A stretch of 64,000 nucleotides of DNA from Phaseolus vulgaris (GCF_000499845.2 NC_023755.2:3958087-4022086); one strand, 5' to 3'. Shown: positions 23,640 through 35,941, counted from the first letter of the stretch. Program-made: numbers and translations. Notes: generated by a model not told the origin, from the sequence alone.

Positions 23640-24049
23640 CACGTTTAATATTTTCTTTAGAATAAATAAAATAAGTAAAATCTATTCTTTTAATCCCTTG
23701 CATATGTCAACTTAACAGAAGCACAAATAAAAAATAATTTCGTTAACAAATGTTAAAAAATTAAATATTTATATTGAAAATTATTTGAAATGAAATATAA
23801 TTATGAAATAAAGAAAAACCAGAATTTAATTCAGCATCAATTTATCTTGGGAAGTGCTCTGTTGTGTACTAATTGACCATTTATAGTAAAAGGCTTGTTT
23901 CATAAACTTTTCCGAAACTTGACCTTGTCTTTTACCACTGAAAGATAGCTTTTCAATTATTGCAATTCTACGCAGTGGTTTTGCACTGTGGTTTATAGTG
24001 CGTGAAATACACTACCTTTTTAATATACATTAATTTGAAAATTGTTTTT
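23640..24049. other. AT-rich spacer, nothing recognised
   Basis: No coding potential, RNA gene or repeat structure was recognised between the MITE and the LTR-like fragment. Confidence 0.4.
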
Positions 24050-24510
24050 TTTTTTTTTGGTATAGTCAAACGATACCTTGAGTCAGTCAGAATTCCTAAA
24101 CCATCTGACACTTGTTTATGATAGGAAATGTACGTAACAACACGTGATTGATCGACCTATGACAACGAACCAGTTGACTAAGTCAGCAGTACTAACCCAC
24201 AATCAAGGGCTGTTTAGTGCAACTCTAAACACGAACCAACCTTCTAATCCGATTCACCAACGAAGACCCATTAAGGTAATATAAATAATGCAAATTTCAA
24301 GAATTAGGTACGTCATTTACAACCGAGTGCCGACACCTTTGCTGACTTGATTGTCAGAGTGCCTTCTGTAGGTACCATCCGAGCCTGTGCTACCTGACGA
24401 CCGAGAGGAGAAAGGAGGAGTAGGAAGCTGAGCGCAGAAACGACTAACCGAGTGAAGGAGTAAAGCAATCGTTCTCTGAGCTCCAACACTTGTTCGAGAA
24501 GATTTTCCAT
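24050..24510 (+). mobile_element. LTR fragment of a Ty3-like retrotransposon
   Basis: This block is clearly less AT-rich than its surroundings. It has a TATA-like AATATAAATAA (about 24278-24288). The module TGACTTGATTGTCAGAGTGC followed by CTTCTGTAGGTACC (24342-24375) matches a motif I know from the transcribed part of many plant Ty3/gypsy LTRs. The same module occurs inverted at 53203-53240. No partner LTR or internal region is adjacent, so it is probably a solo or truncated LTR. The open frame on the - strand is incidental. Confidence 0.55.
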
Positions 24511-26408
24511 AATAAAATATTCTATTGTAATAATAAAAATAAAAATAAATAGAATATTATAATAAAATAATAATTTATAAAATTGTAAGTTGAATGTAAG
24601 AGAAAGATGATAATGTATTTGTGATTTAACCTTTCATGAAACCTTAATGCTTATCCAAGATCAATAAGCATTACGAATAAATCTCTTTCACTTTTCGTGG
24701 GAAATTTGAAAAGGTGGAAGAAAACAAGAAATGGAAAAGCAAAGCTATATGTGACAAAATCAAAGAGTGCTTATTATAAGTTGATACATGTATCTTATCA
24801 TCTTTAATCAATCATTAAATCACCAAATTTAATTAACATCTTGTCATCACTCTATTTAATTATTAAATAAAATTATATTTCACAAATTTCTTAACATCTC
24901 TAGGTTAATGTTTATACTTATATTTAGGATTAATACTTAAATTTTATTTCATTTATTCTTTATTTATAAAAAAAATACCTAAATTTTATAAACCCTCAAA
25001 ACATGTTCATAAGTCATAAAATTTAATAATCAGAGTTTTTAAATAAGACCACATGTCTTAAAAGTTATAACGTTTTAAATTTAATAAGAATAAAGTATAA
25101 CTTTTTTTTATCTTAAAACTAAATAAAATTTATGCTGAAAGCAAAAGTTACAATAAATTCTTAAAATGATATAAGAAAGTAAGACATTAAAAAAAAATTA
25201 AAATCTCATATAGAAATTATTTTTTCATAAACAAAGAATGAAATAAATTAATCTATACATCAATCTTTATACAAAAAAGGTAAACAAATTATACTAATCC
25301 TAAATAAAAACATATTCTAATCATAAAAACTCCTTGTGATCCCAACTGATTTGTATATGTTACCAATAATTTCTTCCAAGTTGTATACAAACAACAAATA
25401 TTTGTAGTCAAAGATCAACAAAAACAATTGTATACTACTTGGTGTGAACCCAACTGGTCCAATATTACCATATATAAAGTGATTTTAAAATATGATGAAT
25501 ATTAGATGTATTTAAATTTTGAAAAAGAGTATAAAAGCTCTTCCCTAAACTAAGACTTAAGCATTTAGATTTTGATATTTTTGAATATTTGGATTGGTTC
25601 TCTCTAAACAAATAGGTCAACACTTTTTTGACTAGGTATTGGTATTATGTTTCATTCCTTAATTAAGAAGTTTTAGATGAAATAAAAAGTTGGCACTCGT
25701 GGTTTGACTAATTGCAATATAGGTTAATTTTGTTTGATAATGGTGCACTAAGAAAGAAGCACTTTCACATGGGATAGGTAATGTAAGGATATGTACAATA
25801 TCAGGATTGGCTTAGAATTTAAGTTAGATTTCCCACTTACGTCAATGCTGCCCATTAACACAATATTTCAAATGGATCAAAAATAATAAATACTACTATT
25901 TATTATTATTATTTTATTTAATAAATTCTTGGATGTTTTGGACATTGAATTAGAAAAAAATAATACCAATCAAATCCACCCTGAAAGTTGCTTCCCTACT
26001 TTGAGTGCAAGTGGGGTCTTCTGGTCTTCCAACAATTTTATTGAGTGAATAACTTAGATTGAACTTTTCAAAACACTACCTTATTCTTCACAAATCATAT
26101 CCAACATTTACCCACCTATCATGTCCATTAGGCTCCATGAAAAAAGCTACAAAATGTTACTTATACTTTAGGATAAATTACATTCATAACTCCTAATCTT
26201 AAGTCCAACAAAGCCTGCAATATCGTTCTCTTTTCACTCTCTTTTGGGCTTTTTAAATTTTTACCTAGACAGTACATATTTTTTCACGGCAAGGTAATCC
26301 TATAGTGAGTTGGAATTAGTTCAATGGAATTCAAAATTTTATCACGATTTTGTTTTTAAAAGAAGTTTCAGAAAATGTATATAAACGGTTATTAATTTTT
26401 ATTCTTAA
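24511..26408. other. AT-rich intergenic DNA, no gene seen
   Basis: No frame looks coding. A less AT-rich part at about 25760-26140 is unassigned. It contains no domain, tRNA-like box pair or repeat that I recognise. Confidence 0.4.
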
Positions 26409-26597
26409 ACAATGTGAGACTATACTGGATGTATCGGAACAAATCTCTCAATCGAGGGTTAAGGGAACAAGTTTCAGATCCCACATATGGCGTCAATATT
26501 TCAACCTCAAGTTCTTCATCTATTGGAATCGAAAACTCTTTTTCTTAATCCTCGACTAGGAGACTTGTTCCAATACGTCCAATATAATCTCACGTCA
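26409..26597. repeat. Foldback element with ~55 bp inverted arms
   Basis: The left arm (26409-26464, from CAATGTGAGACTATACTGG to AATCGAGGGTTAAG) is mirrored by the right arm (26539-26597, CTTAATCCTCGACTAGGAG to ATATAATCTCACGTC) with roughly 85% identity by eye. The loop is about 75 bp. No transposase is present. It resembles a short Mutator- or foldback-type MITE, but termini and target duplication were not resolved. Confidence 0.75.
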
Positions 26598-26599
26598 CT

Positions 26600-27658
26600 T
26601 AGAAATTGAGACCAATAATAATTTATATATTTAGTTTGAAACATTTTTAAAAAATAAAATATTGAAGAAATTCCGAACTACAAACAAATAATAATGTTGA
26701 ATATTGTACAAAAGGTAATAAAAATAAGGAAAATAAATAAAATTATGAGCGTTAATCATTCTTTATACTGAGAAAAGAGGTTTGTGAAATATGACAGAAC
26801 AGCAGAAGAGAAATGATTGGATGATATATAATAATGGAAGTTGAAGTTTCTAGTAAGGTGATTAGGTCATGTGTCTTTAATTTTTCATTTTTCCTTTGAG
26901 TTTCGAATGGAGATGTGAAAGAAATGGGTCCATGGTCGGTTGCATATTTAAATCATAAGCTTTTCTTTTGCATGCGATGTGCTTTGTCTCTTCATTTATG
27001 TGTCCACCTGCACACCTCAACTATGAGCATTAAGATTTCTGAGCCAACACCTTCATCACACAAAATTATGTCTTTGTCTTTTACCCTTTAAAAAATTCAC
27101 TTCCAGTTTTTTCTCTCAACCATTTGTGACACAGCAATTGGAAAGGATAAGGAATCATCTTTTAAGAGTTTTTTAACAATGCATACTGGTATTTTATCAT
27201 TGGAAGCAAATAAGGATAAGAATTTATATGCATAGATATGTCATGATCCATTGCACTATATTTTATGCAAAAAAGTATACTCCTAAATTAGGTTAAGTAA
27301 CCAGATACGTCATTACTAATGAATGAATGAATTGAAAAGAAAGATAATTTTTTTTTTTAATTTCTCTTTACATAGTGCTGATACTATATATCCTCACCAA
27401 GTAAATGTTATGATATGTGAAACAGTTTAAAGGGATATTTTGAGGAAAATGAGAAACTTGATGAGACGAATTAATATTACCCGAAGAGTTGCGTTGTCCA
27501 GTGTAAGATCATTATCTCATGCAAGTGGAGAAGAATATGGTTTAGAAAAAAGTAAATTGATATTGCTAAAGATAGAAAAAAGAAATAATAAGTTATTGTT
27601 CTCCAATGTAAAATATATAGAGGAGAAATAAATGCTAAGATTAAACTATGAGTTAGAA
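26600..27658. other. Intergenic DNA, no gene seen
   Basis: Ordinary AT-rich sequence. The stretch 26900-27130 is more complex and might be transcribed or conserved, but has no coding frame. A 63 aa frame at 27440-27631 has no recognisable features. Confidence 0.4.
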
Positions 27659-27988
27659 CACTATAAGAAAATCATGAAATAGAAACTAATTTTTAGAGAC
27701 CAAAATAATTAGTTGTAATAGTAACTAAATCAGAGACAATTTTAGAAACTAAAAAAAAATTGGTTTCTAAATTAGTTTCTATTATTGTTAAATAGTTTCT
27801 AAAATTTGGTCTCTAAAACCTTGGTTGCTAATTAGATACCAATTTAGAAACTATTTAACAATAATAGAAACTAATTTAGAAACCAAAATTTTGTTTAGTT
27901 TCTAAAATGATTTCTAATTTAGTTACTATTGCAACTAATTATTTTGGTCTCTAAAAATTGGTTTCTATTTCATGATTTTCTTATAGTG
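27659..27988. mobile_element. CACTA-type MITE, 330 bp, almost perfect hairpin
   Basis: The ends are exact inverted repeats: CACTATAAGAAAATCATGAA at the left and its complement TTCATGATTTTCTTATAGTG at the right. A 3 bp target duplication (GAA, 27656-27658 and 27989-27991) is the size expected for CACTA transposons. The interior is also self-complementary (AATAGAAACTAATTTAGAAACC against its inverse), so the whole element can fold into one long hairpin. No coding capacity. Confidence 0.92.
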
Positions 27989-28059
27989 GAAGTAAGGTTC
28001 TTCACTAAATATTATGAAAGTATTGCTGATTGCTATAATCATTTCTCCTAATTAATATG

Positions 28060-29998
28060 GATTTGTGCATGGTAGATAAATTCAGTATTGCATTGATATT
28101 GCTTATGAAGCTATTAACATGCTTTCTAAAAAGGTTAGAGGAGGTAATGTGTCTTACAAAATTGATATTCATAAAGTCTTTGACACTCTGAGTTGGAAGT
28201 TCTTATTATTAGTTTTGACACGCTTTGATTTTCACCACTTGTTTGTCGGTTGAATTAGTACAATTCTCCGTTCAGCTATCTTTTCTATAAAAATAAATGA
28301 CAGTTTGGTGGATTTTTTTTCCTTGCAGTAGAGGTGTCAGACAAGGTGATCCTTTGTCTCCTTTACTTTTCTATCTTGCAGAGGAAGTTCTTAGTAGATG
28401 TATCTTTAAGCTTGTGAATGTAAGAAAATTTTACATATGGCTAGTTCGTAAGGTTCTCTCACTCCTTCTCATATTTTATATGTTGATGACATATTTGTTT
28501 TTTGTACGAGGAATATTAAGTCCCTTAGAAATTTGAGTATTTTTCTTAAAACATATGGTAATTTTTCTGGTCAATATATTAATAACTCTAAAAGTAGTTT
28601 TTTTTACCATAGATAATTCTACAAGATTTGTCACCAAAATTCAACGTATTCTTTCTTGTAGTCATGGTTGTTTGCCTTTCAATTATTTAGGAGTGCCTAT
28701 CTTTGTTGGTGCTCCAAAGTGTCGATTTCTTCAACGTTTGGCTGATAAAGTCAAATTGAAGTTAGCATCTTGGAAAGGTAAATCTTTTAGCATGATGGAT
28801 CAGATTTAGTTGGTCAATACGGTGATTACTAGATTTCTAGCTTATAGCTTTAATATGTATAAATGACCTATTTCACTTCTTAACCAAGTTGAGCAGTGGC
28901 GTCAAAATTTTATTTGGACTGGTGATATTCTAAAAAAGGCATAGTCATTGTGAATTGGGATACGATTTGTTCTCCTTTTGAGAACAAAGGTTTGAAGATT
29001 ATTAATCTTCGTCATAAAAATAATGCATATCTTCTTAAGCTTGCTTGGAACTTTACTTATAGCAACATACATTGGTCTTTGCTCTCGAAAGCTAGGGTTC
29101 TTCAATCAAAATACGAGTTTATAATGGTTTATAGATCCTCATCTTTTTGGCCTGCAATTAAGTAGTTTTATTCTACTATACTTGATTATACTTCTTGGAC
29201 TGTTGGTACATATTCTTTTATTAATTTATGGAATGATAAATGGTGTTCTACTACTTCTTTAACAAATATTGCAGAGTTATCTAATGGTGCTAGCATTCTG
29301 GATACAGTCTCTCAGTTTTGGACAGGTTGTGATTGGAATATTCTCTTATCTTTACAACAAATGCCTTATTTTTTTAATATATCATGGTTAGAGAGGAACA
29401 AAATATTCCTAATTGGATTCTAGATGAGTCTGGTCGTTTCACTCTTAAATTGGTTATGACTTTTTCTTGGAACCAAGAGTTCCCTGTGGTGGGGTAAATT
29501 CATTTGGTCTTCATCTATTCCTCCTTCCAAAACTCTAGTACTCTAGAAAGTTTTTCATGGACATCTTTCTACCGATCAACATATTCAGAATAAAGGTTTG
29601 CATATATGTTCTATGTGTATGCTTTGTGAAAGCATGAGGAATCTATTCAACATTTATTTTTTGAATATTCTAATGCTTTGCATATTTGGAGTTAAGTTCG
29701 ACAAATTTTTCTTACTTCTCATTTCTCTAATAAGGATGATCTTCTTTCTTTTATTAAGAGTGATGGTAGCCCTTTGGTTAAATTGATTAAGCTTGCTATG
29801 ATAACTTTTTCTATTTGGATGATATGGCATATGAGGAATTATGCTAGATTTCAGGATAAGATTGAGGTTTCTAGGGCTATTTTTAACTTGTCTAGTGAGA
29901 AATTCGTCTAAAGTTTCAATGAAGAATGATATATTGGATTTCAATGTGATTAAGTTTTTTGGTATTAATACTCGTAGTGGTAAGGTTCTTCGTCTAGA
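28060..29998 (+). mobile_element. Decayed LINE: reverse transcriptase, zinc-binding tail and RNase H start
   Basis: With several frame changes the + strand gives YKIDIHKVFDTLSWKFLLLV, then the hallmark [20 protein letters not shown] (around 28322-28386), then [11 protein letters not shown] (YxDD catalytic box, about 28473-28505). It continues through FNYLGVPIFVG and the ISWLERN..FTLK-type tail. The last recognisable part, FNVIKFFGINTRSGKVLRL, is the start of the LINE RNase H domain near 29940-29998. Internal stops are frequent, so it is inactive. It stops at about 29998, where copia sequence begins with no spacer. Confidence 0.85.
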
Positions 29999-31135
29999 AT
30001 ATTTAAAGCATTTGTTGAAAAACAGAGTGACAGAGAAATTAAGATGGTGCGTAGTGATGGAGGGGGTGAGTACAAGTCTAATGAGTTCAAGAGGCACTGT
30101 GAAGAACTTGGGTTGCAGCATAACATAACTTGTCCCTACACACCTCAACACAACGGAGTTGCCGAGAGAAAGAATAGAACAATCATGGACATGGCGAGGA
30201 GCATGCTTAAAGCGAAAGGTATGCCAAATTATTTTTGGGCTGAGGCCGTAACATGTGCGGTATATTTGATAAACATATCACCCACTCGGAGTGTTACTAA
30301 CACAACTCCGATTGAGGCATGGAGCGGATTCAAATCTAATGTGCAACACTTGAAGGTATTTGGGTCAATTACTTATGCTCATGCCCCCAAGACAGCAAGA
30401 TCAAAGTTGGATGATAAGACAGTGAAGACCATTTTCAATGGATATAAACATGGAGGATACAAACTGTACAATCCAATGACAAAGAAGGTGATTATCAGTC
30501 GTGATGAGGAAGGACAATGGAATGCAGCAGCTGAAATGGATTCGAAAAAACGATATATTTACGTTTTGAACGATGATGTGGAAGATGAAGTCACTCTTGA
30601 AGCACCTGCAGTTCAACCTGAAGTTGCAGCCCCAATTGCAACTATGATGGATCGACCAAGAAGGCAACAACGACAACTTGTACACCTTCAAGATTGCGAA
30701 GTAAATCTTGATGATGAAGTTGATGACAATGGAGATTTAGTTCACTTTGCTTTTCTTGCAGATGTCATTCAACACCCAAAATGACAAAAGGCTATGAATG
30801 AAGAATTGACGGCGATTGAGAAAAACAATATCATGACTCAAATTGATTTTAATCTAAATATTCCAATTAAGATTTATGTTGACAATGTATCCGCAATTAA
30901 TCTTGCAGATAATCCAGTTTTTCATCAAAGAAGTAAACATATTGATATTCGATATCACTTCCTGCGAGACGAAGTTGGGAATAACAAATTGGAATACTGT
31001 ATATCAGAAGATCAAATTGCAGATAACAAATTTATAAAACGTTTGATTTATTTTTTAATTATTCAAATTAAAAACACTTTAGGGTTGTTAGAAAAAAATA
31101 AGAAGAATGTACAATTTTTTTATGTTTTGAATTGA
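29999..31135 (+). pseudogene. Ty1/copia pol remnant: integrase half fused to RNase H, RT deleted
   Basis: An open frame (30044-30784) carries the second half of a copia integrase: VRSDGGGEYKSNEFKRHCEE, then YTPQHNGVAERKNRTIMDMA, then KVFGSITYAHAP. It continues into the acidic linker before the reverse transcriptase. There, at 30782-30784, a TGA sits where the family usually has Trp (before QKAMNEELTAIEKN). After about 30835 the frame jumps to the RNase H end (KIYVDNVSAINLADNPVFHQ, RSKHIDIRYHFLRDE). Nearly the whole reverse transcriptase is therefore missing. The 5' part of integrase, gag, protease and both LTRs are absent. A second nonfunctional frame ends at 31135. Confidence 0.88.
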
Positions 31136-31139
31136 ATAA

Positions 31140-32850
31140 TCGATTACTTTTCTATATCAATTTTCATCTATATATAGAAAACAAATATTAATGTGTCAGT
31201 CCTATATATAATTTCTTTCTCCATGAAAATTGGTGGTTACTGGTTAGTTGAGAGTGAATACCTTAATTTGTTTTTGTTGTTCCCTAATCCTTTTAATATA
31301 TGATTATAGGTATTCAAATATTAAGAATCCGATTAATATAGATCAAGTTGAATAAAGTTAATTCAAATTTTACTGAATGACATTTATAGAGAATCCAACT
31401 AAAGATCTCCTTCCCTTTCATACTCAAGACTTTAAAAAATAACATTAATAAAAAAAACTAGTAAATTTGATTATCCTTAAGAAAGTTAATATTATTAATA
31501 TAATTTGAAAATCATATCACTATATATTCAATGATGGAAATAGTATAATATAACTTAAAAAAACACTAAGTAATAAAATTCAGATTAAAAAAAAAGTACT
31601 CTTTTAATAAACACGAATGATAAATTATTTTAAATAACTTAAAAAATATAATTTATTAAATGAATCATAATATTTTCATTTACAATTGATATAATTTTAT
31701 TCTTACGAATTAAATTTTAAAAAAAATTAAAAAATGTAAATTAAATTTCAACTTACTATTTTACTCATAGAATAATAGTTTTATAATTTTAAATTTTAAA
31801 TTATTATATTTAAAAATTATTAATTAAAATATAATCATAAATCTATTAATATATTCATAAAATTCAGTAATATAATACTTTTATTTTTTATTAATAAACT
31901 TGTATCAAACCGAACATTTTTGTGACAAAGATCGATATATGGTATCGATTGAACGACACAAGTTTAAGCATATTTACTAAAATATATATTAAAAATAATT
32001 AAACAGTACAGGAATTAGATAATATGAGATTAATGGTATGTTATGAGGCTCATCACTTCTCTTAAATGGCGTATCCATGTCAGACACGTATCAGTGTCGA
32101 TATATCAATGCAGTGTTCAATTCAAAATATATTTGTTGGATTTTTGAAAATTCTAGCACGGTTCTAAAACAATTTTTAAAGATATAAATACAATAATTTT
32201 CTAAAAACTCAAATTTATTGTATAAATTTTTATTATGATTATAAAAATAAGGAACAAATTCTTTTGAACCCGTTATAAAAAATATCTTTATGCTCCCAAA
32301 GAATCTCAAACATATTTTTGCACATAAATATTTATTTTTAATTTATATAATTTAAAATTATATAATATATAGATCCGTGTTCCTGTGTCCTACATTTTAG
32401 AGATTATACGTCTGTGTCCGTATCCGTCTCGTGTCAGTATCTGTGCTATATAGATGGTATGTATTTTAATCAAGATCTAAAAGTAAAAGAGTTTATAAAT
32501 ATTATAAATAAATATTATAACTAAAATAAATATATATTATTATTATTATAATATTTATTCAAATGAATAACATTTTTCAGAAAATGGAGGAAGAAAAAAA
32601 AAAGAGGAGAATAATTATTCATCTGGTAAATATTACTCTCTCAGTCTCTTTTACAATAACAAAACTAAATATTTTATTATTTTATAAATATAATATATAT
32701 TTACAAATATTTATATTTATAATGATTTGTTTTAATTCACTTCTCTGAAACTGAATCTGCTGACTTGTAAAATAAACAGGTGTTGTTAGGTAAATGAAAT
32801 AGCAAGAGTTTTGTTTGTTGATTTGAAAAAATGAAAAAAAAAAAGAAAAG
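31140..32850. other. Very AT-rich intergenic DNA, no gene seen
   Basis: Long runs of A/T, no coding frame of note. A short GTGTC/CGTATC-rich stretch at about 32070-32110 is partly repeated near 32370-32450 (GTGTCCGTATCCGTCTCGTG), possibly the two sides of a decayed insertion. Nothing else was recognised. Confidence 0.35.
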
Positions 32851-33798
32851 AAAATTCACACGGCTCGTACTCTCATTAATTAATTATAATGAAAAGTGTA
32901 CTTCCCTCGTGCATACTCATAATTGGGGTACCCCACTTTAGGGGACAGTGTTTATCACTGTGGCATTCCTGTCCTGTCCTTTTAGGCCTCAGTCCCATTT
33001 GCTGCCCTCCAAAGTCCCACAACACAACCAAAAGGCATGCAATTGCCCCCTATCAGTGTGCCATATCAATTCTCACATCCCATAAATAAATGAATTTAAT
33101 GAAGCAATGAACCACCACCACCACACCCATTTTTCATCATGAGTCACTGCTCATCTTTGAAGTCTTCAAGAAATGAAATCATTAAAACTTAGACCAATCC
33201 ACACATTTCAAAGTCTCTTCCTCTTTCTCAAAACCACCCTTCAACTATGCCATTCCCTTACCTACCTAACTCTAATTAATCACCTATTTAATTTTTTACC
33301 AACATTTGAAACTTTCAATTAATCAGGCTAACCATTTTCATTTTTCTTCTACTTTTCTAAGTAATGCTGCTATGTGCAAAGAACCTTCCAAAGAATATGT
33401 ATTCCACTTTTTTTCACCACATAAAAGTTATTTGTTTTTGTTTTTGATTCAAGAAAACATAGAAAAAAAAAGTATAGGGATATATTCTAGTTCAAAATGC
33501 TTCACTTCCCTTTCTATTTGATTGATATCTATCTTCTTCACTGTCTAAAATTTTCATCATGCTTCTTTCTGATTTCACTGTGGATAAAACCGGAGAAAGA
33601 AGGAATACATAGAGATCCAAACAAGAAAAACAAAACCCAATTATCCAAATTCTGTATGACCCCTTCCACCCCCACCAACAAGAAAACAAATCAAATAAAA
33701 ACTATGAGCCTCTCAGAACTAATTAACTTTCCTATATACAAAATTGAAATCAATTTCCAAGCCTGGACTCAGTAATACTAGTCTTGAACTGCATATTT
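32850..33798. other. Downstream region and 3' UTR of HAT14
   Basis: The HAT14 stop codon is at 33801-33799, so its 3' UTR runs leftward from there; its end was not fixed. The block at about 32890-33090 is richer in G and C than its surroundings (GGGGTACCCCACTTTAGG, GGACAGTG) and has no coding frame. It could be a conserved non-coding element. Confidence 0.4.
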
Positions 33799-35620
33799 TC
33801 AAGATGATGGGGATTGGTGTTGATGGGGTTGTTGGCTGGTGTGAACAAATGGATGAAACCTGGGTTTGCCAAATGGGAATCCCATGGCTTTGGAGGGTGA
33901 GTCATTGTTACTGCCACTGGTTTTGACAATGGTCATGGCTCCTGAATTTGCATTGATGGTGGCATTAGGAGCACTGAGAGAGGAGGAAGTGGATGTGGAA
34001 TTTGTGGCCACACGTTCACAAGAAGGGCACATGGTCAAAGTTGTGGCTGGTAATTGCATGTAGAAGGGGTTTGAAGTCTTCAAAGCCCTCAATTCTTGAA
34101 GCTCCTTGTGAAGTCTTCTATTCTCTTCCGTTAGGGTCTCACAACACCTCTTCAAGTACTCACAATCCACTTCTGTTTGCTTCAACTTGGTCCTGCATGC
34201 ACACACACATCATATTTCTAACCAATACTCATAACCATATAACAAAATTGAAACTGAAATAAGCATTATAAAACTGGTATTCAAATCTGCATATAACAAA
34301 AACAGTGGACTAAAACATGTACGTGAGATGTCATGTCCTACCTTGCCCTTCGGTTTTGAAACCACACTTCTACTTGTCGAGGTCGTAGATTGAGTTGTTT
34401 AGCAAGAGCAAGCTTTTGTTTCTGCATCAAAATTACGTGTCCAACACTGTTATTAGTACTAAACAACACCAAAACAAAATAAAAAAAAGACAGATTTAGT
34501 ATAAATTTTCATATAGTTTTATTATCGGGATCAATCGATGTAAAAATGGATCAAAAACTATGATTGAATCTCAACAATTTCTAACACTCACAGGATTAAG
34601 AGTGTTGTGTTCTTTGAAACTCTCTTCAAGGAACGCAGATTGTTCCTTGGAGAGTCTGAGTTTCTTTCTGGCGTTGCCGCCACTGCCGTTGTTATCATCT
34701 TCATCACTGGCTCTTGGAGAGGCCCTTTGATCATAAGCTTCACCCTCATAGTTCCTTTTATAGAAACTCCCTCCTCTGTTGTATATGCAGAGATCCATTT
34801 GAAACGACGAGGCTGCGCTGTTCGGAGATGATGACAGCGCCGCCACTTCCTCCCCCTCATCCTCCGCCAGCGGCGGCTGCGCGTTCACGTCCAAGCCCCT
34901 AGAAGAACCTCCCAACTCAGATGACAAACTCCCTGCACGTGTCCACACCAGACCCATACACGATGCTATCAAAGAAACTCAAGCAATACCAAATAATAGC
35001 ACAAAAACTTATATTCAGTGGTGGAGCAGTTCATCTCTAAATCAAATTGAAGTTTTTAGAGTTTTATCTAGATAATCTGAATACTTTTTTTAACGTAAAT
35101 CCTTATCATACACATTGCTGAAGTAAAAACTGTAAAAAAAAAAACTGTACGGACAATTGTATAACACTGTATTTAAGTCTTTGTTTGTCATAGAATGAAT
35201 GGAAAGGATTGGAATCTCTTGGTACACGTTGTTTTAAGGAAAAGGGTCTAAAAAAAATCAGAAAAATTGTTGGGGGTAAAAGTGAAAAAGTGGGTGTATA
35301 CCGTTTTCAGAAGGAGGGTGCCATGGGAGATAGAGTTGAGGGAGAAGATCAAGCTGATGCAGAACTGGGTTGTTGTTGGGTTTGGAAGGATCTTCTGTTG
35401 TGTGAGTGTTGATGCTGTTGTTGTTGTTCCTTGGCTTTGTTTCTTCTTCTTCTTCTTCTTCTTCAAATTCATCTTGTTGATCCTTTTGTCTAGCGATGAG
35501 TGGCCCGATTGACAAAGCGGTGGTGAAGCCTAACCCCGGTTGGTTGGAGGCTTCACGAGGCTTTTCCATGAAGGCAAGCAAAGGCCTTGAAGAGTCTCCC
35601 AAGCTCAAACCAAGTTCCAT
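33799..35620 (-). CDS. HAT14: HD-Zip class II transcription factor, HAT14-like, four exons, 377 aa
   Basis: Exons on the - strand are 35620-35302, 34932-34592, 34421-34342 and 34192-33799; all introns are GT..AG and the frame is continuous. The protein starts MELGLSLGD, whose LGLSL is an EAR-type repression motif, and has a poly-Glu run at residues 53-60. The homeodomain spans about 195-250 ([26 protein letters not shown] at 240-247). A leucine zipper follows directly, with Leu at 260, 267, 274 and 281. The redox-related CPSCE motif of class II lies at 302-306. The N-terminus and the [14 protein letters not shown] junction match Arabidopsis HAT14 best among class II members. The family dimerises on CAATNATTG-type sites and mostly represses transcription, often in shade and auxin responses. 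It looks intact. The alternative name HAT22/HAT9 is less likely because those lack this N-terminus. Confidence 0.93.
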
Positions 35621-35654
35621 GATCTGCTACTCTGCATAGGCCAAATGAAGAGAT

Positions 35655-35673
35655 ATAAAGAGAGAGAGAGAGA
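35655..35673. repeat. GA microsatellite in the HAT14 5' leader
   Basis: The + strand reads AAAGAGAGAGAGAGAGATGG, which is a CT repeat in the HAT14 mRNA sense. CT-rich leaders are common in plants; copy number may vary between lines. Confidence 0.8.
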
Positions 35674-35815
35674 TGGTTTGGACTGAGAATTAAGGAAGAG
35701 GAGGTTTGAAAGAGAAGAGTCTTTATAATTATAGAGATAAGAGAGAGAAAGAGAAGTACGTGATCATAGGATGACCCAAATGGTGACCCTTTTGAAAAAG
35801 AATTAAAAAAAAACG

Positions 35816-35823
35816 TATTTATA
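35816..35823 (-). promoter_or_regulatory. Probable TATA box of HAT14
   Basis: On the - strand 35823-35816 reads TATAAATA within GTGTATAAATACG, a near-consensus plant TATA box about 195 bp upstream of the start codon. That leaves room for a 5' leader of about 160 nt. Confidence 0.55.
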
Positions 35824-35941
35824 CACAGTGGGTCTGCAGTGTTTTTGTTTTCCAAATTAAAAATAAAAAATTGAAAAAACTTGTGGAATGAAAAAGGGAA
35901 AAGGGTGTTTGACCGACAAAGGTTACCAAGGTTGACAAACA

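Noticed and set aside
29654..30151. 165-codon - frame
   Set aside because: It is antisense to the LINE/copia junction, both of which read clearly on the + strand.
34571..34972. Separate small gene starting [10 protein letters not shown] on the - strand
   Set aside because: This is exon 2 of HAT14 extended into intron sequence; the splice acceptor at 34932 joins it in phase with exon 1.
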